64,000 nt of DNA from Mesorhizobium tianshanense (lineage in GTDB: Bacteria; Pseudomonadota; Alphaproteobacteria; Rhizobiales; Rhizobiaceae), in assembly GCF_007830515.1 (NCBI RefSeq), contig NZ_VLKT01000035.1:20756-84755 (forward strand). The letters are read 5' to 3'. Below the pieces are notes generated by a model. The model was not told the DNA's origin, ran no database searches, and saw only the letters and a list, made by a program, of their open reading frames with translations. A program made the translations under genes and the position numbers. Below, piece after piece: positions 48,729 through 58,276 of the stretch (its first letter is position 1; the number at the start of each line of letters is the position of its first letter).

Positions 48729-51684
48729 GGACGTCGCGATCGAGCCGATAGCAACGTCCTCGACGTCGAACGTCTCATTTAAGACGCGGGCGCGGACGAT
48801 CGACCACCTCGGCCGCGGTCAAATCGCCGACGCGCCGACTGCGGTGAGCGAGCTGTGGAAGAACGCCTGGGACGCCTACGCGACAAATGTGTCGCTGAAC
48901 ATCTTCGACGGAGCGACCGCGGTGGCGGCGGTTTTCGACGATGGGGTCGGGATGTCCGCATCCGATTTTGTCGACCGATGGTTGGTGATCGGGACCGAGT
49001 CCAAAGTCGACGGCCCGCCCCAGCCACCCCCGGCCGACTTCGAGGGGCCCGCCCGCCAGCGACAGGGTGAGAAGGGTATCGGCCGACTGTCCGCCGCTTT
49101 TCTGGCGCCGGCGACACTGGTACTTTCTCAACAGCTTGGGGGCAGCCTTACGGCCGTTCTTGTTGATTGGCGGCTGTTTGAGAACCCGTTCCTCTCGCTC
49201 GATGAGATCATAATCCCAGTTCGCACATTCGCAGACGACGTCGCCGTCCTCACCGAGTTGCCGCGGATGGTCGAAGTCGTCCTGAACAACCTCGGCCCCG
49301 TCGGCAATGACGGAATCCGCGAGCTCACCGAGCCATGGCGACGGTTCGCCAACGATGAGGAGGCCGATGGTAAGGTCTCGACGGCGGACTGTATCGTCGA
49401 GTTCTGGAAGGATATTCCGCTCCATCAGCGACATCTCGACGAGTGGCCGGTCACGGCCGACCTCTCGGCGAAAGGCACCGCTCTGTATTTGCTCGGAGCA
49501 CACCATGAGCTATCAGTGTGGCTAGACGCATCGCACGAGGATCAGGAAGCCAAGAACGTTAAGGAGCGCCTGACCGACATCCTCACGGGCTTTACTGATA
49601 CTCTGACTGATCATCCGGTCGAGTTTGGATACGAAGTGCTTACGTTCCGCGGTGCCACTCCGCGACGCGTCTTGTCGTCGACCGACGTGTTTGATCTGGA
49701 TGACTTCCACCAGCTCGAACATACGGTCGAGGGCCGCTTCGACGACAACGGTGTGTTCCGAGGTGTCGTCCGCGCCTTTGGTCAAGACCTCGGTGAGCGG
49801 ATCATCCCCCCGCAACGGCCACTGCCCAAGGGGCGGGGGGACAAGCCGGGAGCATTCGACTTCGCGATTGGAACGTTCGAGCAGCTTGCGGCAAATTCGA
49901 CCCACAATGCGCGACGGCATAAGGACCTCGCGGATCAGGTCGACAAATACGGCGGTGTGAGGGTCTATCGAGATGGACTGCGTGTCATGCCATACGGCTC
50001 GGCCGACGCGGACTTTTTCGCGCTCGAAGAAAAGCGGCAAAAGCACGCTGGTCGGTACTTTTGGGCCCATCGGAGAAGCTTTGGCCGATTGGCCTTCAGC
50101 AGAGCCAATAATCCGGGACTTCGTGATAAGGCTGGTCGTGAAGGGTTGGTCGAGAACCGCGCCAGTCGGGAACTACGGCTGCTGGTCCAAGACCTACTAA
50201 TCAAGCTTGCCGCGGACTATTTTGGCACGGACGCACCCGAGCGACCGGAGCGCATCGCGGAGGCCCAGAAGCGCAATCAGAAGGGCAAGAAGGCGGCGGA
50301 TCAGGCCCGCAAGGCGCGAAAGTCGGCATTTCGGCAATATCTGGCCTCCGCCAGCGTAAGGATGCCTTCGATCAGCCAACGAGCCCGGAACGTGGCTGAC
50401 AAGCTCGACGACGCGAACACACTCCCCGACCGCGACGCGCTCGCATTGTTGAGAGGCGAGCTCGAGCGTACCCGCGCCGAGATCGCCGAAGTCACGCCTC
50501 TCGACGTCCCGAACAATCTCGGCGAGGCGGAGCAGACTTATCGCAACTTGCGCGACGAAATCGACGAGGCGACCGATCTGGTCCGGTTATCGGAGGAGGC
50601 GCTCCGGGCACTGGAGGCGGCGCAGGGCGCAGCATCGCCGAAGGAGGTGGCCCGTGCCGTGCAGCTCCATCATCGAAAAGCGCTCGACGTGGTGCTCGAG
50701 GGCTATCAGGGAGAGGTGCGCGAAGGCTTCCGCGCCCTGATGGAGCAATGGACGGCCAACCTGGCAGACGACCACACCCGCTACGAGCGGGCGACCGCGC
50801 CCATCGTCCGCGACGTCACAAAGGCGACGAACCTCGCCGATGTCCTGGCCTTGCTGGAGACGAACCGTCTCCAGCTGGAGACGGAATTCGCCGAGCGCTA
50901 TCGCCCGATCATCCGCAACGTCGGCAGTATAGTGGAAGGCGTCGACATCGAGACCGCGCTGGCCGCGGTCGACGAGGATCGGGAGGATCTTGACCGCAGG
51001 GTCCGAGATCTGAACGCAGTCGCCCAGCTCGGAATCACGGTAGAGATCATCGGCCACGAGCTCGAGTCGCTCGATGGGGAGGTAAGTCGGAACCTCGAGA
51101 TGCTTCCGTCCGAGGTGAAGGGCAGCAAGGCGTACCGGCAGGCGCTCGAGGCGCACAGGGCGCTGACTGAGAAGCTGCGATTCCTGTCGCCCCTGCAGCT
51201 CGCCGGGGCGCGGATCCGCGAACGCATGACCGGTCGGCTGATCGGCGACTACGTCCGCGAGTTCTTCGGTTCGACCTTCGAGGACAACAAGATCCTGTTC
51301 GAGACGACACCCGCATTCGACGCAATCGGCTTCACAGAGATGCGATCACGGATCTTCCCGGTGTTCATCAATCTGGTGAACAACGCGATCTACTGGGTGG
51401 CGAGATCGTCGGAGCGGGTGGTGCGGCTCGACTTCGTTGACGGCAAGATAGTGGTCGCCGATACGGGACCGGGCGTTGATCGCGACGACGTTTGGCGACT
51501 TTTCCAGCTCTTCTTCACGAAGCGTTCGTCCGGTAGGGGGGTCGGACTGTATCTGAGTCGAGTTAACCTGGAGGCTGGGCGTCACTCGATAAGGTATGCC
51601 GAGGACTCGGACCCCCACGTCCTGCCGGGCGCCAACTTCATCATCGAACTTCGGGGGGTGGGCGATGGAAACGGCGCAGTTTGA
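48721..51684 (+). CDS. Dual GHKL ATPase: MORC/Hsp90-like N-terminus and histidine-kinase-like C-terminus
   Basis: A 987-residue protein with two separate GHKL ATP-binding modules. The N-terminal one has an N-box SELWKNAWDAY (44-52), G1 DDGVGM (73-78) and G2 GEKGIGRLS (116-124), as in Hsp90/MutL/MORC-like ATPases. A long, charged coiled-coil middle (about 510-780) follows. The C-terminal one resembles a sensor kinase: GHELESLDG with His779 in a DHp-like helix, then NLVNNA (884-889), DTGPG (914-918) and GRGVGLYLSR. The start ATG 48721 overlaps the methyltransferase by 8 bp, and the receiver gene overlaps the end by 20 bp. Confidence 0.85.
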   Translation: MAEDVAIEPIATSSTSNVSFKTRARTIDHLGRGQIADAPTAVSELWKNAWDAYATNVSLNIFDGATAVAAVFDDGVGMSASDFVDRWLVIGTESKVDGPPQPPPADFEGPARQRQGEKGIGRLSAAFLAPATLVLSQQLGGSLTAVLVDWRLFENPFLSLDEIIIPVRTFADDVAVLTELPRMVEVVLNNLGPVGNDGIRELTEPWRRFANDEEADGKVSTADCIVEFWKDIPLHQRHLDEWPVTADLSAKGTALYLLGAHHELSVWLDASHEDQEAKNVKERLTDILTGFTDTLTDHPVEFGYEVLTFRGATPRRVLSSTDVFDLDDFHQLEHTVEGRFDDNGVFRGVVRAFGQDLGERIIPPQRPLPKGRGDKPGAFDFAIGTFEQLAANSTHNARRHKDLADQVDKYGGVRVYRDGLRVMPYGSADADFFALEEKRQKHAGRYFWAHRRSFGRLAFSRANNPGLRDKAGREGLVENRASRELRLLVQDLLIKLAADYFGTDAPERPERIAEAQKRNQKGKKAADQARKARKSAFRQYLASASVRMPSISQRARNVADKLDDANTLPDRDALALLRGELERTRAEIAEVTPLDVPNNLGEAEQTYRNLRDEIDEATDLVRLSEEALRALEAAQGAASPKEVARAVQLHHRKALDVVLEGYQGEVREGFRALMEQWTANLADDHTRYERATAPIVRDVTKATNLADVLALLETNRLQLETEFAERYRPIIRNVGSIVEGVDIETALAAVDEDREDLDRRVRDLNAVAQLGITVEIIGHELESLDGEVSRNLEMLPSEVKGSKAYRQALEAHRALTEKLRFLSPLQLAGARIRERMTGRLIGDYVREFFGSTFEDNKILFETTPAFDAIGFTEMRSRIFPVFINLVNNAIYWVARSSERVVRLDFVDGKIVVADTGPGVDRDDVWRLFQLFFTKRSSGRGVGLYLSRVNLEAGRHSIRYAEDSDPHVLPGANFIIELRGVGDGNGAV

Positions 51685-53506
51685 AGCCAACTTCGCCGAC
51701 GCGGTGGTGCGGAGCTTTCGCGACGACGCGATCCGAACCGCGGTTTTGATCGACGACCAATTTCCGACCTATCTTCAGATGCACGGGGCGAACCTCAAGG
51801 ACGACTTCAAAGAGTTCAGGCGGGCGGCCAACCTCTACAGCTTCTTCCATCAACGCGGGCTCATCTGCGACATCGAGAACTGGCGGAATCCGGAGGATGC
51901 TGACCTGGAGCTGATCGACAAGGCTCGGAAAAGTGACTTGGTCGTGCTGGACTACCAGCTCGGCGCAGGCGGGCCCAAGACAGCGCTGGAGATCCTTCGG
52001 CACCTCGCCGTCTCGGCTCATTTCAATCTAGTCGTACTATATACCAACGATCCGCTAACTAAGGTCGCCCTGGCGGCGGCAGCGGCGATGCGGGGCGTCG
52101 CGCCTCCCGATCCGAAGCTCGTTCCGACAGCAGAGGTCTTAGGCGAGGCTGCGGCAATCCTGGACCGCGAGGAGTTCCGCGAGGTCGACTCGGCAGGGCT
52201 GGTGGCCTACCTCACCCGCGGCGAGACGCCGTGGAAAGCGGACATACAGACCGCCATGGCCGAGGCTGGCATGCACCTGCGCAGCCTTCGGCCGCTGACC
52301 AGTCACATTGCGAGACGCTGGATCCAGCAGGTTTCCGAGGGTTACACGCCTGCCGAGGGGCCAATCCTTGAGCTTCGGTGCGACCTCGGCGTTGCAGGCA
52401 CGATGTGGATCCACTGCGGCAGCTGCTTCGTTGCCGTCGTCGACAAGCTGAAGGCGGGTGCCGAACAGGATGAGGGTAACTACGTCTGGAACCGGGTGGG
52501 TGCAGCCCTACGAGCATGGCGTCCGAACTTCTACCGTCTCGTGCTATCAGAGATCCAGAACGCCTTGGAACTAGAAGCCGTCGCGGATCATGAGGCTTGG
52601 TTGGACGACAACCTGTGCCTCGGTCTCGGTCTCTATCTGCTCGAATCCGACGACGCGGCCGCCGGCAAGATGGAGGCTGTCGCGGTGGCAGGCTCGGCTC
52701 AGAGCCTTATCGACCGGTTCGTCGACCTCATCCGCCGTAGGCTGGCAACGCACTTGAAGATCACCGAGACCGCAACCCACATGCTCTCGGCGCGGTTGTC
52801 GACTGCGCTCAGCGCGCCGGGGCCGGGTGAGAGCAGCCGCCATGTCAGGGCGCGGCAGCTGGCCCACGTAGCCGCGGATACGGCATGCGACTGGCAGGAG
52901 AAGGTCCTGCCCGCCGTCAACGCCTTCATGATGTCCGACGAATTCCGCGGTGGCCACATTACGACGGGCTCGGTTCTACAATCAGATGGGGCTCACTATT
53001 GGCTCTGCGTCTCGCCAGCCTGTGACCTCGAACCGAGGGAGACCGGGCCGGTGCTTATGCAGGTTATCCGGCTGAGCCCGCGGCCATCGACGGACAAATA
53101 TTCCACAGGCGAGCACATCGTCATCGCCACGGAAAAGGGGCCGGCCGTGCTGACGGCGTTGAACGCGCTCAACCGACAGCCTTCGCTGAAGGTGATTCTG
53201 CTTCCAAATGGCGCCGGCGTCGTCCGCGATGGAAAAGCCCCTCCTATGCTGACTGGATGGTTCGCGTACACGATGGCACCGAGCGCCTTCGGCCCGACAG
53301 TGGTTGGAGCGGCCCCGCCCACTGCGGCGGCAGAGGCGGTGATTGAGGCGCCAGCCGAGGCCGGAGAGCCCGCGCCAGCCGCCCATAGTGAAGGCGGCAC
53401 CGCGTTCACCGTGGTCGCGCAGCTTCGGGGGACGTTCGCCACCCGTTTTCTGCTGGCGGCCGGTCAACACCTGTCGCGTGTGGGCGTCGACTTCATCGAT
53501 CTATAG
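51665..53506 (+). CDS. Receiver-domain protein with large unknown C-terminal region
   Basis: A 613-residue protein. The N-terminus is a divergent response-regulator receiver: the acidic pair Asp30-Asp31 in TAVLIDDQFP and the phospho-acceptor Asp96 in DLVVLDYQLGAGGP, with a later VVLYTNDP strand. Residues 150-560 are mostly helical with no domain I recognise; a Pro/Ala-rich linker (530-560) precedes the last beta-rich piece. Coupled by overlap to the kinase-like GHKL gene, it is its probable phosphorylation partner. Confidence 0.8.
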   Translation: METAQFEANFADAVVRSFRDDAIRTAVLIDDQFPTYLQMHGANLKDDFKEFRRAANLYSFFHQRGLICDIENWRNPEDADLELIDKARKSDLVVLDYQLGAGGPKTALEILRHLAVSAHFNLVVLYTNDPLTKVALAAAAAMRGVAPPDPKLVPTAEVLGEAAAILDREEFREVDSAGLVAYLTRGETPWKADIQTAMAEAGMHLRSLRPLTSHIARRWIQQVSEGYTPAEGPILELRCDLGVAGTMWIHCGSCFVAVVDKLKAGAEQDEGNYVWNRVGAALRAWRPNFYRLVLSEIQNALELEAVADHEAWLDDNLCLGLGLYLLESDDAAAGKMEAVAVAGSAQSLIDRFVDLIRRRLATHLKITETATHMLSARLSTALSAPGPGESSRHVRARQLAHVAADTACDWQEKVLPAVNAFMMSDEFRGGHITTGSVLQSDGAHYWLCVSPACDLEPRETGPVLMQVIRLSPRPSTDKYSTGEHIVIATEKGPAVLTALNALNRQPSLKVILLPNGAGVVRDGKAPPMLTGWFAYTMAPSAFGPTVVGAAPPTAAAEAVIEAPAEAGEPAPAAHSEGGTAFTVVAQLRGTFATRFLLAAGQHLSRVGVDFIDL

Positions 53507-53888
53507 CGCCCACCGCGTCGGGTGACATCAGCCCTCGACACTCATCGTGAGCTCTATCCTGCTCGGCTGCTTCCGAGGACGCGAGCGAGACTCTCGCCTG
53601 GGGTGGCACTTCAGTCCGAGCTTTAGAGCACCGCTGGTGGTCCATCATCGCTGTTCGTGGCCGCTGAGACGACCGTCATGGCGTTCCAGGGCGAACCTAA
53701 GGGAGACACGGCCTTCCGCATCTTGCAGGCGTGAGGCTGCTGGTCCAGCCCGGCATCCTGGTCGAGACGGGGGTAGCCACTGGCAAGTGTTCGCTGCCCT
53801 TCTGAGATGCGCGTCACCTTTGCCGCGTGTCTGTGCGAATGCATTCGCATCATGTTACCAAAGGACGAGCAAACCGTGGGATGCATCA
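53507..53888. other. Spacer before the kinase/ATPase gene
   Basis: I see no recognised gene in these 382 bases. An open frame in register with the following gene extends back to 53547, but its sequence looks non-protein-like and homology (zinc ribbon) begins only after the ATG at 53889. The spacer probably holds the promoter of that gene. Confidence 0.4.
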
Positions 53889-56800
53889 ATGCCCGAGCTG
53901 GCCAAGTTCTGTTGTTTCGCCTGCCCCGCCAACGACTTTGCGGAGAAGGCGCTCGAGCAATGCTGTCCAACCTGCAACCGTCCGTTTGGCTTTCCCCTTA
54001 GCGCGTCGCCTGAAACCATAGGCTCGTATCGGATCATAAAGCCTCTCGGGCGGGGATTTTATGCCTGCACCTACGTCGCCGAGAAGACCGGCGCCTTGAA
54101 AACAAAGCATGTTCTCAAGGTAAGTCCTACGTCTCTCTACACGTACTTCAAAAAGGACTTCAACGCCGAGAGCGCGCGCCATGCGCAAGTGGCCGACGGC
54201 GCGGAGTACGTGGTCGGCATCTCCGATGTCTTCGACGCGGACGTAGTCTTCGGGGACTTTTCGGCGACCTGCCACGTCGCGGTCCTGGACTACGTTGAAG
54301 GGGCGCCGCTTTCCGACCTCTTTACAGGGGCGGAGAAGCTACTGGCGGGCACGGCAGCCCAGGTCGCCGCCGACCTCTTCCGGCTCAAGGCTGAGCTAGA
54401 GAGCCGGCTGGTCAACCACAACGACCTCCACGCCTCAAACATCATCGTCGGGCGGCTGACGCCAGGGAAGTACCGCCAGGGCGCTATGGATGCGTCCGTG
54501 CGGGTCGTGGCGATCGATCTGGGCTCCGTCGCGCCTGACCGCAGGTCGGGGAACGGCTATCTGGGCGATTTGCACTGGATCGGGCGGCACATCCAAGCCT
54601 TGACGGAGGTTTTGCTCCGCGAACCCGACACGATCAGTGACTTGGATAGCCGGGTGGCCAACGCGCTTCAGATGATTGCCCAGAGCATCGTCCCCGCACT
54701 TGAGAACCAGCGAACTCCAGATGCCGATGATTTCGTTCATCTGATCGAGGAGCAGTACTTCAAGACATCTGAGCCTTGGCGGCCCTGGCGCAATCCGCTT
54801 GTGCTGAAAACTTTCAATGCATCGTACAACGCCCAGACGCTGGACGCTTGGCACGTCCCACAGCTCCTCGTCGATCCGGATGGCACTTGGCTCGCGCGGA
54901 TCAGTGCGCCCGGCCCGTTGGTGATGACCGGTATGCGCGGCTGCGGCAAAACGCTGCTGCTTCGTGCTGTGCAGTTTCATGCGCGTGCGGCGCGGCATGC
55001 GGATGAGTCCGACGCGGACGTCATGACGCGCCTGGCGAAGGATAATTACGTCGGACTTTTTGTATCGGCCCAGCGCCTGCTCAACGTGGGCCAGAGCACG
55101 GAGTCGCAGACTAGGGATCTGTTTCCCCGCCTCTTTGTCGCCTATGCGCTCGAGGCCGCCCGCGCGCTGGCGCACCTGCGGGACATTTCCCCACAAAAGG
55201 TCAGGCACGATGCCCATGCCGTGCTCCTCTCCGCAGTCCTGGCCGCTCTTGATCCCAGCCCCGCCAGGGCGGACTTGGCGACCGTCGAACAGCTGGAGCG
55301 GCACCTCAGCAGCATGCTGGTGAACCTCAGCCGCAGCGACAGCGATATTCGACTAGCCTCGCATCCGGCCAACGCGTTCGTTAATCTTGCCGAATCAATC
55401 CGAAACGCGTCGACGCTCTGGACCTCGGCTCAAGTGCTGTTCCTGCTCGACGATGTATCCACTCGCTACATGGAACCGGATCGCGTCGAGGATGTGCTTT
55501 CAGCCCTGATCTTTCAGAACCCCAACTGCGCCTTCAAGATGACGTCCGAGGCGCAGACCATTTTCCTCAGCCTCAAGTCGCCGGGCACCGTCAACCCGGC
55601 CGCGCACTGGCGAGACTTCGCCACCTTTGACCTCGGCGCGGAGGTCAATCAGCGGTTGAAGGACCGCGAGGGCAAGCCATTCGTGGAGATGATTCTGCAG
55701 CAGCGGGCTAGATTCTACCCGGGGCATCCCCGTGGCCGCCCGTCCGAAGTGCTGGGCGACGTACCGCGTGAGCAGATAGCGGAGATCATCGCAAGCTCAA
55801 AGCCGGACTCCAACGACCGCAAGCGAGTCTACAGGGGCCTGACGGCACTGACGGCCGTGTGCGTCGGGGACATCGGGAGCGTAATTACCATCTATGAGAA
55901 CATGCTCACGCGCTCGGGGGGACGTATCCCAGTTGCGGACGACGTTCAAAATAACGTCTTCCAGGATTACTGCTCCCGGCACCTTTACCTGCTTGACCGG
56001 CGGGAAGGAAACTTAAAAGCAGTCGCCCAGTCCTTCGCGGAAGCCGCCCATGAGCTGCTGATCCAGTCCGGAAAGCGCGGCGGCCGGCGGCGCCTTAGGC
56101 AGTACGCGAGCATCTACGTGCGGATCACCACCGGCGATCCAGACGAGCAGATGGCACGGCTGCGCGAGCTAGTGGACGCGGGCGTGTTCGTATTCACCGG
56201 CGGGGCGGCCCGCACCAAGACGCGCGACTCGAACCCCACTCAGCAATTCAAGCTCACCTTCCGGAAGATCTACGGTTTGGTGAATTTCATCGGTCTGGCG
56301 GAGCGCGATCGTTTCGAGCTGTCCGGGAAGGACCTTGAGGACTGGCTTTCCAACCCCGCGGACGGCAAGGCGATTCTGATGAGGAATCTGCGATCGGCTT
56401 CCGAAGCTGGCGACGACGCCGAAGAGGTCGAAGCGCCCATTGCCGCCTCCTCGAGATCGAGAACGCGCCAGGGTGCACTGGACCTCACGCTCCCAATGCC
56501 CAAGCTTCCTGAAGAGAAGGATTTGACGACGACCGAGCGCTTGCTTAAGGACTCACATCTGCCCCTGCCGACGATCGAGGAGTTGGATTTCACGCAGCTT
56601 TCGATAGGCGGCGTTGACACGGTCGTGATGCTCGCCCTGGGGTTCGAAGAACGTACTAAGGCTTCGGCCGCCCGCCTGCTCGCAGCCACCCGGCCACGGC
56701 AGGTTGTCGCTCTGCGCTATCCCGAGCCCGGATACTCGAATGATATACTGCAGCTGGTCGAAGAGTCCGGGGCCAGTGTTCGCATCATCGACTACGCCGA

Positions 56801-57536
56801 CTTCCTAAAAGGTGCCTCGATTTCGCTCGGCGAGCGATCCGTCATCGATGTCACTGGCCTGGCCAAACCAGCGATCTTCAAGTTGATACGGGAAGCGTTG
56901 ATCAGTTCGAGTCGCGTCGATGTCGCTTACACCGCCGCGGAACACTACTTCCCGCTGGAGGCCGACCTGGACGAGGTGGTGAAGGCATTCACCTCCGACA
57001 ACCATCACCAACTGCTGCTATCCCTCAAAGGTGTCCTGACTGGGGAAGACGGGCCGTACCGCTCTACACCGCAGCTGCCAGATGATTCCGACGGCACACG
57101 TTTAAGAGGGCTCTTTGCGTTCGCATCCTCCAAGCACGAACGGCTAATCCAACTGGTGGAGGAGCGCGACTATGACCTCATCGAGGTGATGGTAAGCGAG
57201 AAGCAGAACTCGCGCTCCAAGATCGCGCAGATCGCTGCCGAGGTCGCGGTGCGCGGGCAAGATAGCGGCAACATCCGAACGTGCAACGCCGGTGACCCTG
57301 CCATGGTCCTCCAAGCCCTGGCAGAGCGCTACGAGGCGTGGTCTGTCCGCGACGGGCTGAATTTCGAGATAGGCCTAACCGGAAACAAGATTCAGACCGT
57401 GGCCGCCGCCGCATTCAGCGCGTCGTACAGGGTGAACCAGGCCTGGTACGTGTCGCCGGCGACTTTCGATCGCCAGCGCTTTACGACCGGCGTTGGAGAC
57501 ACGCGTGTCTTTCGAATCAAATCGTTCCGAGTATAA
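53889..57536 (+). CDS. Zinc-ribbon / Ser-Thr kinase-like / P-loop ATPase fusion protein
   Basis: A 1215-residue multidomain protein. Residues 8-29 form a zinc ribbon (CCFAC and CCPTC). A protein-kinase domain follows: glycine loop GRGFYACTY (54-62), Lys77, catalytic HNDLHASN (177-184) and AIDLGS (208-213, replacing DFG). The P-loop ATPase has Walker A GMRGCGKTLLL (348-358) and LFLLDDV as Walker B, like AAA/STAND ATPases. The C-terminal third carries ALGFEERTKASAARLLAATR and VIDVTGLAKPAIFKL, a Rossmann-like domain I cannot name. It likely belongs to the defence island and could be a phosphorylation-controlled switch. Same strand as the upstream operon. Confidence 0.8.
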   Translation: MPELAKFCCFACPANDFAEKALEQCCPTCNRPFGFPLSASPETIGSYRIIKPLGRGFYACTYVAEKTGALKTKHVLKVSPTSLYTYFKKDFNAESARHAQVADGAEYVVGISDVFDADVVFGDFSATCHVAVLDYVEGAPLSDLFTGAEKLLAGTAAQVAADLFRLKAELESRLVNHNDLHASNIIVGRLTPGKYRQGAMDASVRVVAIDLGSVAPDRRSGNGYLGDLHWIGRHIQALTEVLLREPDTISDLDSRVANALQMIAQSIVPALENQRTPDADDFVHLIEEQYFKTSEPWRPWRNPLVLKTFNASYNAQTLDAWHVPQLLVDPDGTWLARISAPGPLVMTGMRGCGKTLLLRAVQFHARAARHADESDADVMTRLAKDNYVGLFVSAQRLLNVGQSTESQTRDLFPRLFVAYALEAARALAHLRDISPQKVRHDAHAVLLSAVLAALDPSPARADLATVEQLERHLSSMLVNLSRSDSDIRLASHPANAFVNLAESIRNASTLWTSAQVLFLLDDVSTRYMEPDRVEDVLSALIFQNPNCAFKMTSEAQTIFLSLKSPGTVNPAAHWRDFATFDLGAEVNQRLKDREGKPFVEMILQQRARFYPGHPRGRPSEVLGDVPREQIAEIIASSKPDSNDRKRVYRGLTALTAVCVGDIGSVITIYENMLTRSGGRIPVADDVQNNVFQDYCSRHLYLLDRREGNLKAVAQSFAEAAHELLIQSGKRGGRRRLRQYASIYVRITTGDPDEQMARLRELVDAGVFVFTGGAARTKTRDSNPTQQFKLTFRKIYGLVNFIGLAERDRFELSGKDLEDWLSNPADGKAILMRNLRSASEAGDDAEEVEAPIAASSRSRTRQGALDLTLPMPKLPEEKDLTTTERLLKDSHLPLPTIEELDFTQLSIGGVDTVVMLALGFEERTKASAARLLAATRPRQVVALRYPEPGYSNDILQLVEESGASVRIIDYADFLKGASISLGERSVIDVTGLAKPAIFKLIREALISSSRVDVAYTAAEHYFPLEADLDEVVKAFTSDNHHQLLLSLKGVLTGEDGPYRSTPQLPDDSDGTRLRGLFAFASSKHERLIQLVEERDYDLIEVMVSEKQNSRSKIAQIAAEVAVRGQDSGNIRTCNAGDPAMVLQALAERYEAWSVRDGLNFEIGLTGNKIQTVAAAAFSASYRVNQAWYVSPATFDRQRFTTGVGDTRVFRIKSFRV

Positions 57537-57848
57537 TGCTGGCTTGCGGCTCGCAAGCGCACCTTTCGAACGTCCCCTGAAGGGGCATTCTGAGACCTTT
57601 CTCTCGGTTGAACGTCCGCTATCGTTTTTCGCACGCCGTAAGCCGCCAGTTCGCTAACGGCGAGCCGAGACCTTCGATGCCGCATTGCTGTTCGCAGCAA
57701 AGACATTCTGCGGTCAGATGTTCGTGCTCTGTTCTTCCGTAGTCGCATAATTGGCAGTGCGGAACGCGCTAAGCAGCAGGAGGGGAAGGACCCTTCACAA
57801 CGCTGAGGCCCGGCCAACATCGGCTGGGTGCACAATTCAGCTAATCCG
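57537..57848. other. Spacer with no gene seen
   Basis: Only a short GCTTGCG-GCT-CGCAAGC hairpin (57542-57558) just behind the kinase/ATPase stop; no gene recognised in the remaining 290 bases. Confidence 0.4.
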
Positions 57849-58244
57849 CTAATCCGGCCGTGCTTCCGATACGACAGCTTCCAGGAGCAGGATAACCTCG
57901 ACATTAACGCTGGTAATTGCTTGCGAGTGAAGGGGCTGATTGGCCCAACGGGCGATCGAGACTACCAATGGGTAGTCTTCAACCGCCACCTCATGGATCT
58001 TGATCGACGTCCCCGTACGATCCAACAGCAAAAGCAGAGGAGTCACCCCTCCGTCTGATTTGATCGCGATCGCGGCAAGCCGCTGAACGTCCGCATGGCT
58101 CTCAACGCGAACATTGAAGAGTATTCGCCCTCCAGATTTATCGGCGCAGTCACCTGCTACGGAATCGAAGCTAGCCGCCGGAAAGTCTGCAGCTTGGACA
58201 ATCAGCTCGATCAAAACCGTCTCAAGTTGTGGCGCGCTACCCAT
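57849..58244 (-). CDS. Hypothetical protein, uncertain
   Basis: A 131-residue frame (ATG 58244) with an alternating hydrophobic pattern: LIELIVQAADFPAASFDSVA, then AIKSDGGVTPLLLLLDRTGT and VAVEDYPLVVSIARWA. Not recognised. It lies downstream of the decayed patatin gene on the same strand and could be coding or a remnant. Confidence 0.35.
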   Translation of the reverse strand: MGSAPQLETVLIELIVQAADFPAASFDSVAGDCADKSGGRILFNVRVESHADVQRLAAIAIKSDGGVTPLLLLLDRTGTSIKIHEVAVEDYPLVVSIARWANQPLHSQAITSVNVEVILLLEAVVSEARPD

Positions 58245-58276
58245 ACAGCGACGTAATCGGCAGACTCTCGCATAAA

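Noticed and set aside
53547..53888. In-frame N-terminal extension of the kinase/ATPase gene
   Set aside because: The extra 114 residues are Arg/Ser/Pro-rich and show no domain; homology begins with the zinc ribbon after ATG 53889.
57392..57904. Reverse frame of 170 codons behind the kinase gene
   Set aside because: Half lies antisense to the kinase gene, and the rest has no recognisable pattern.
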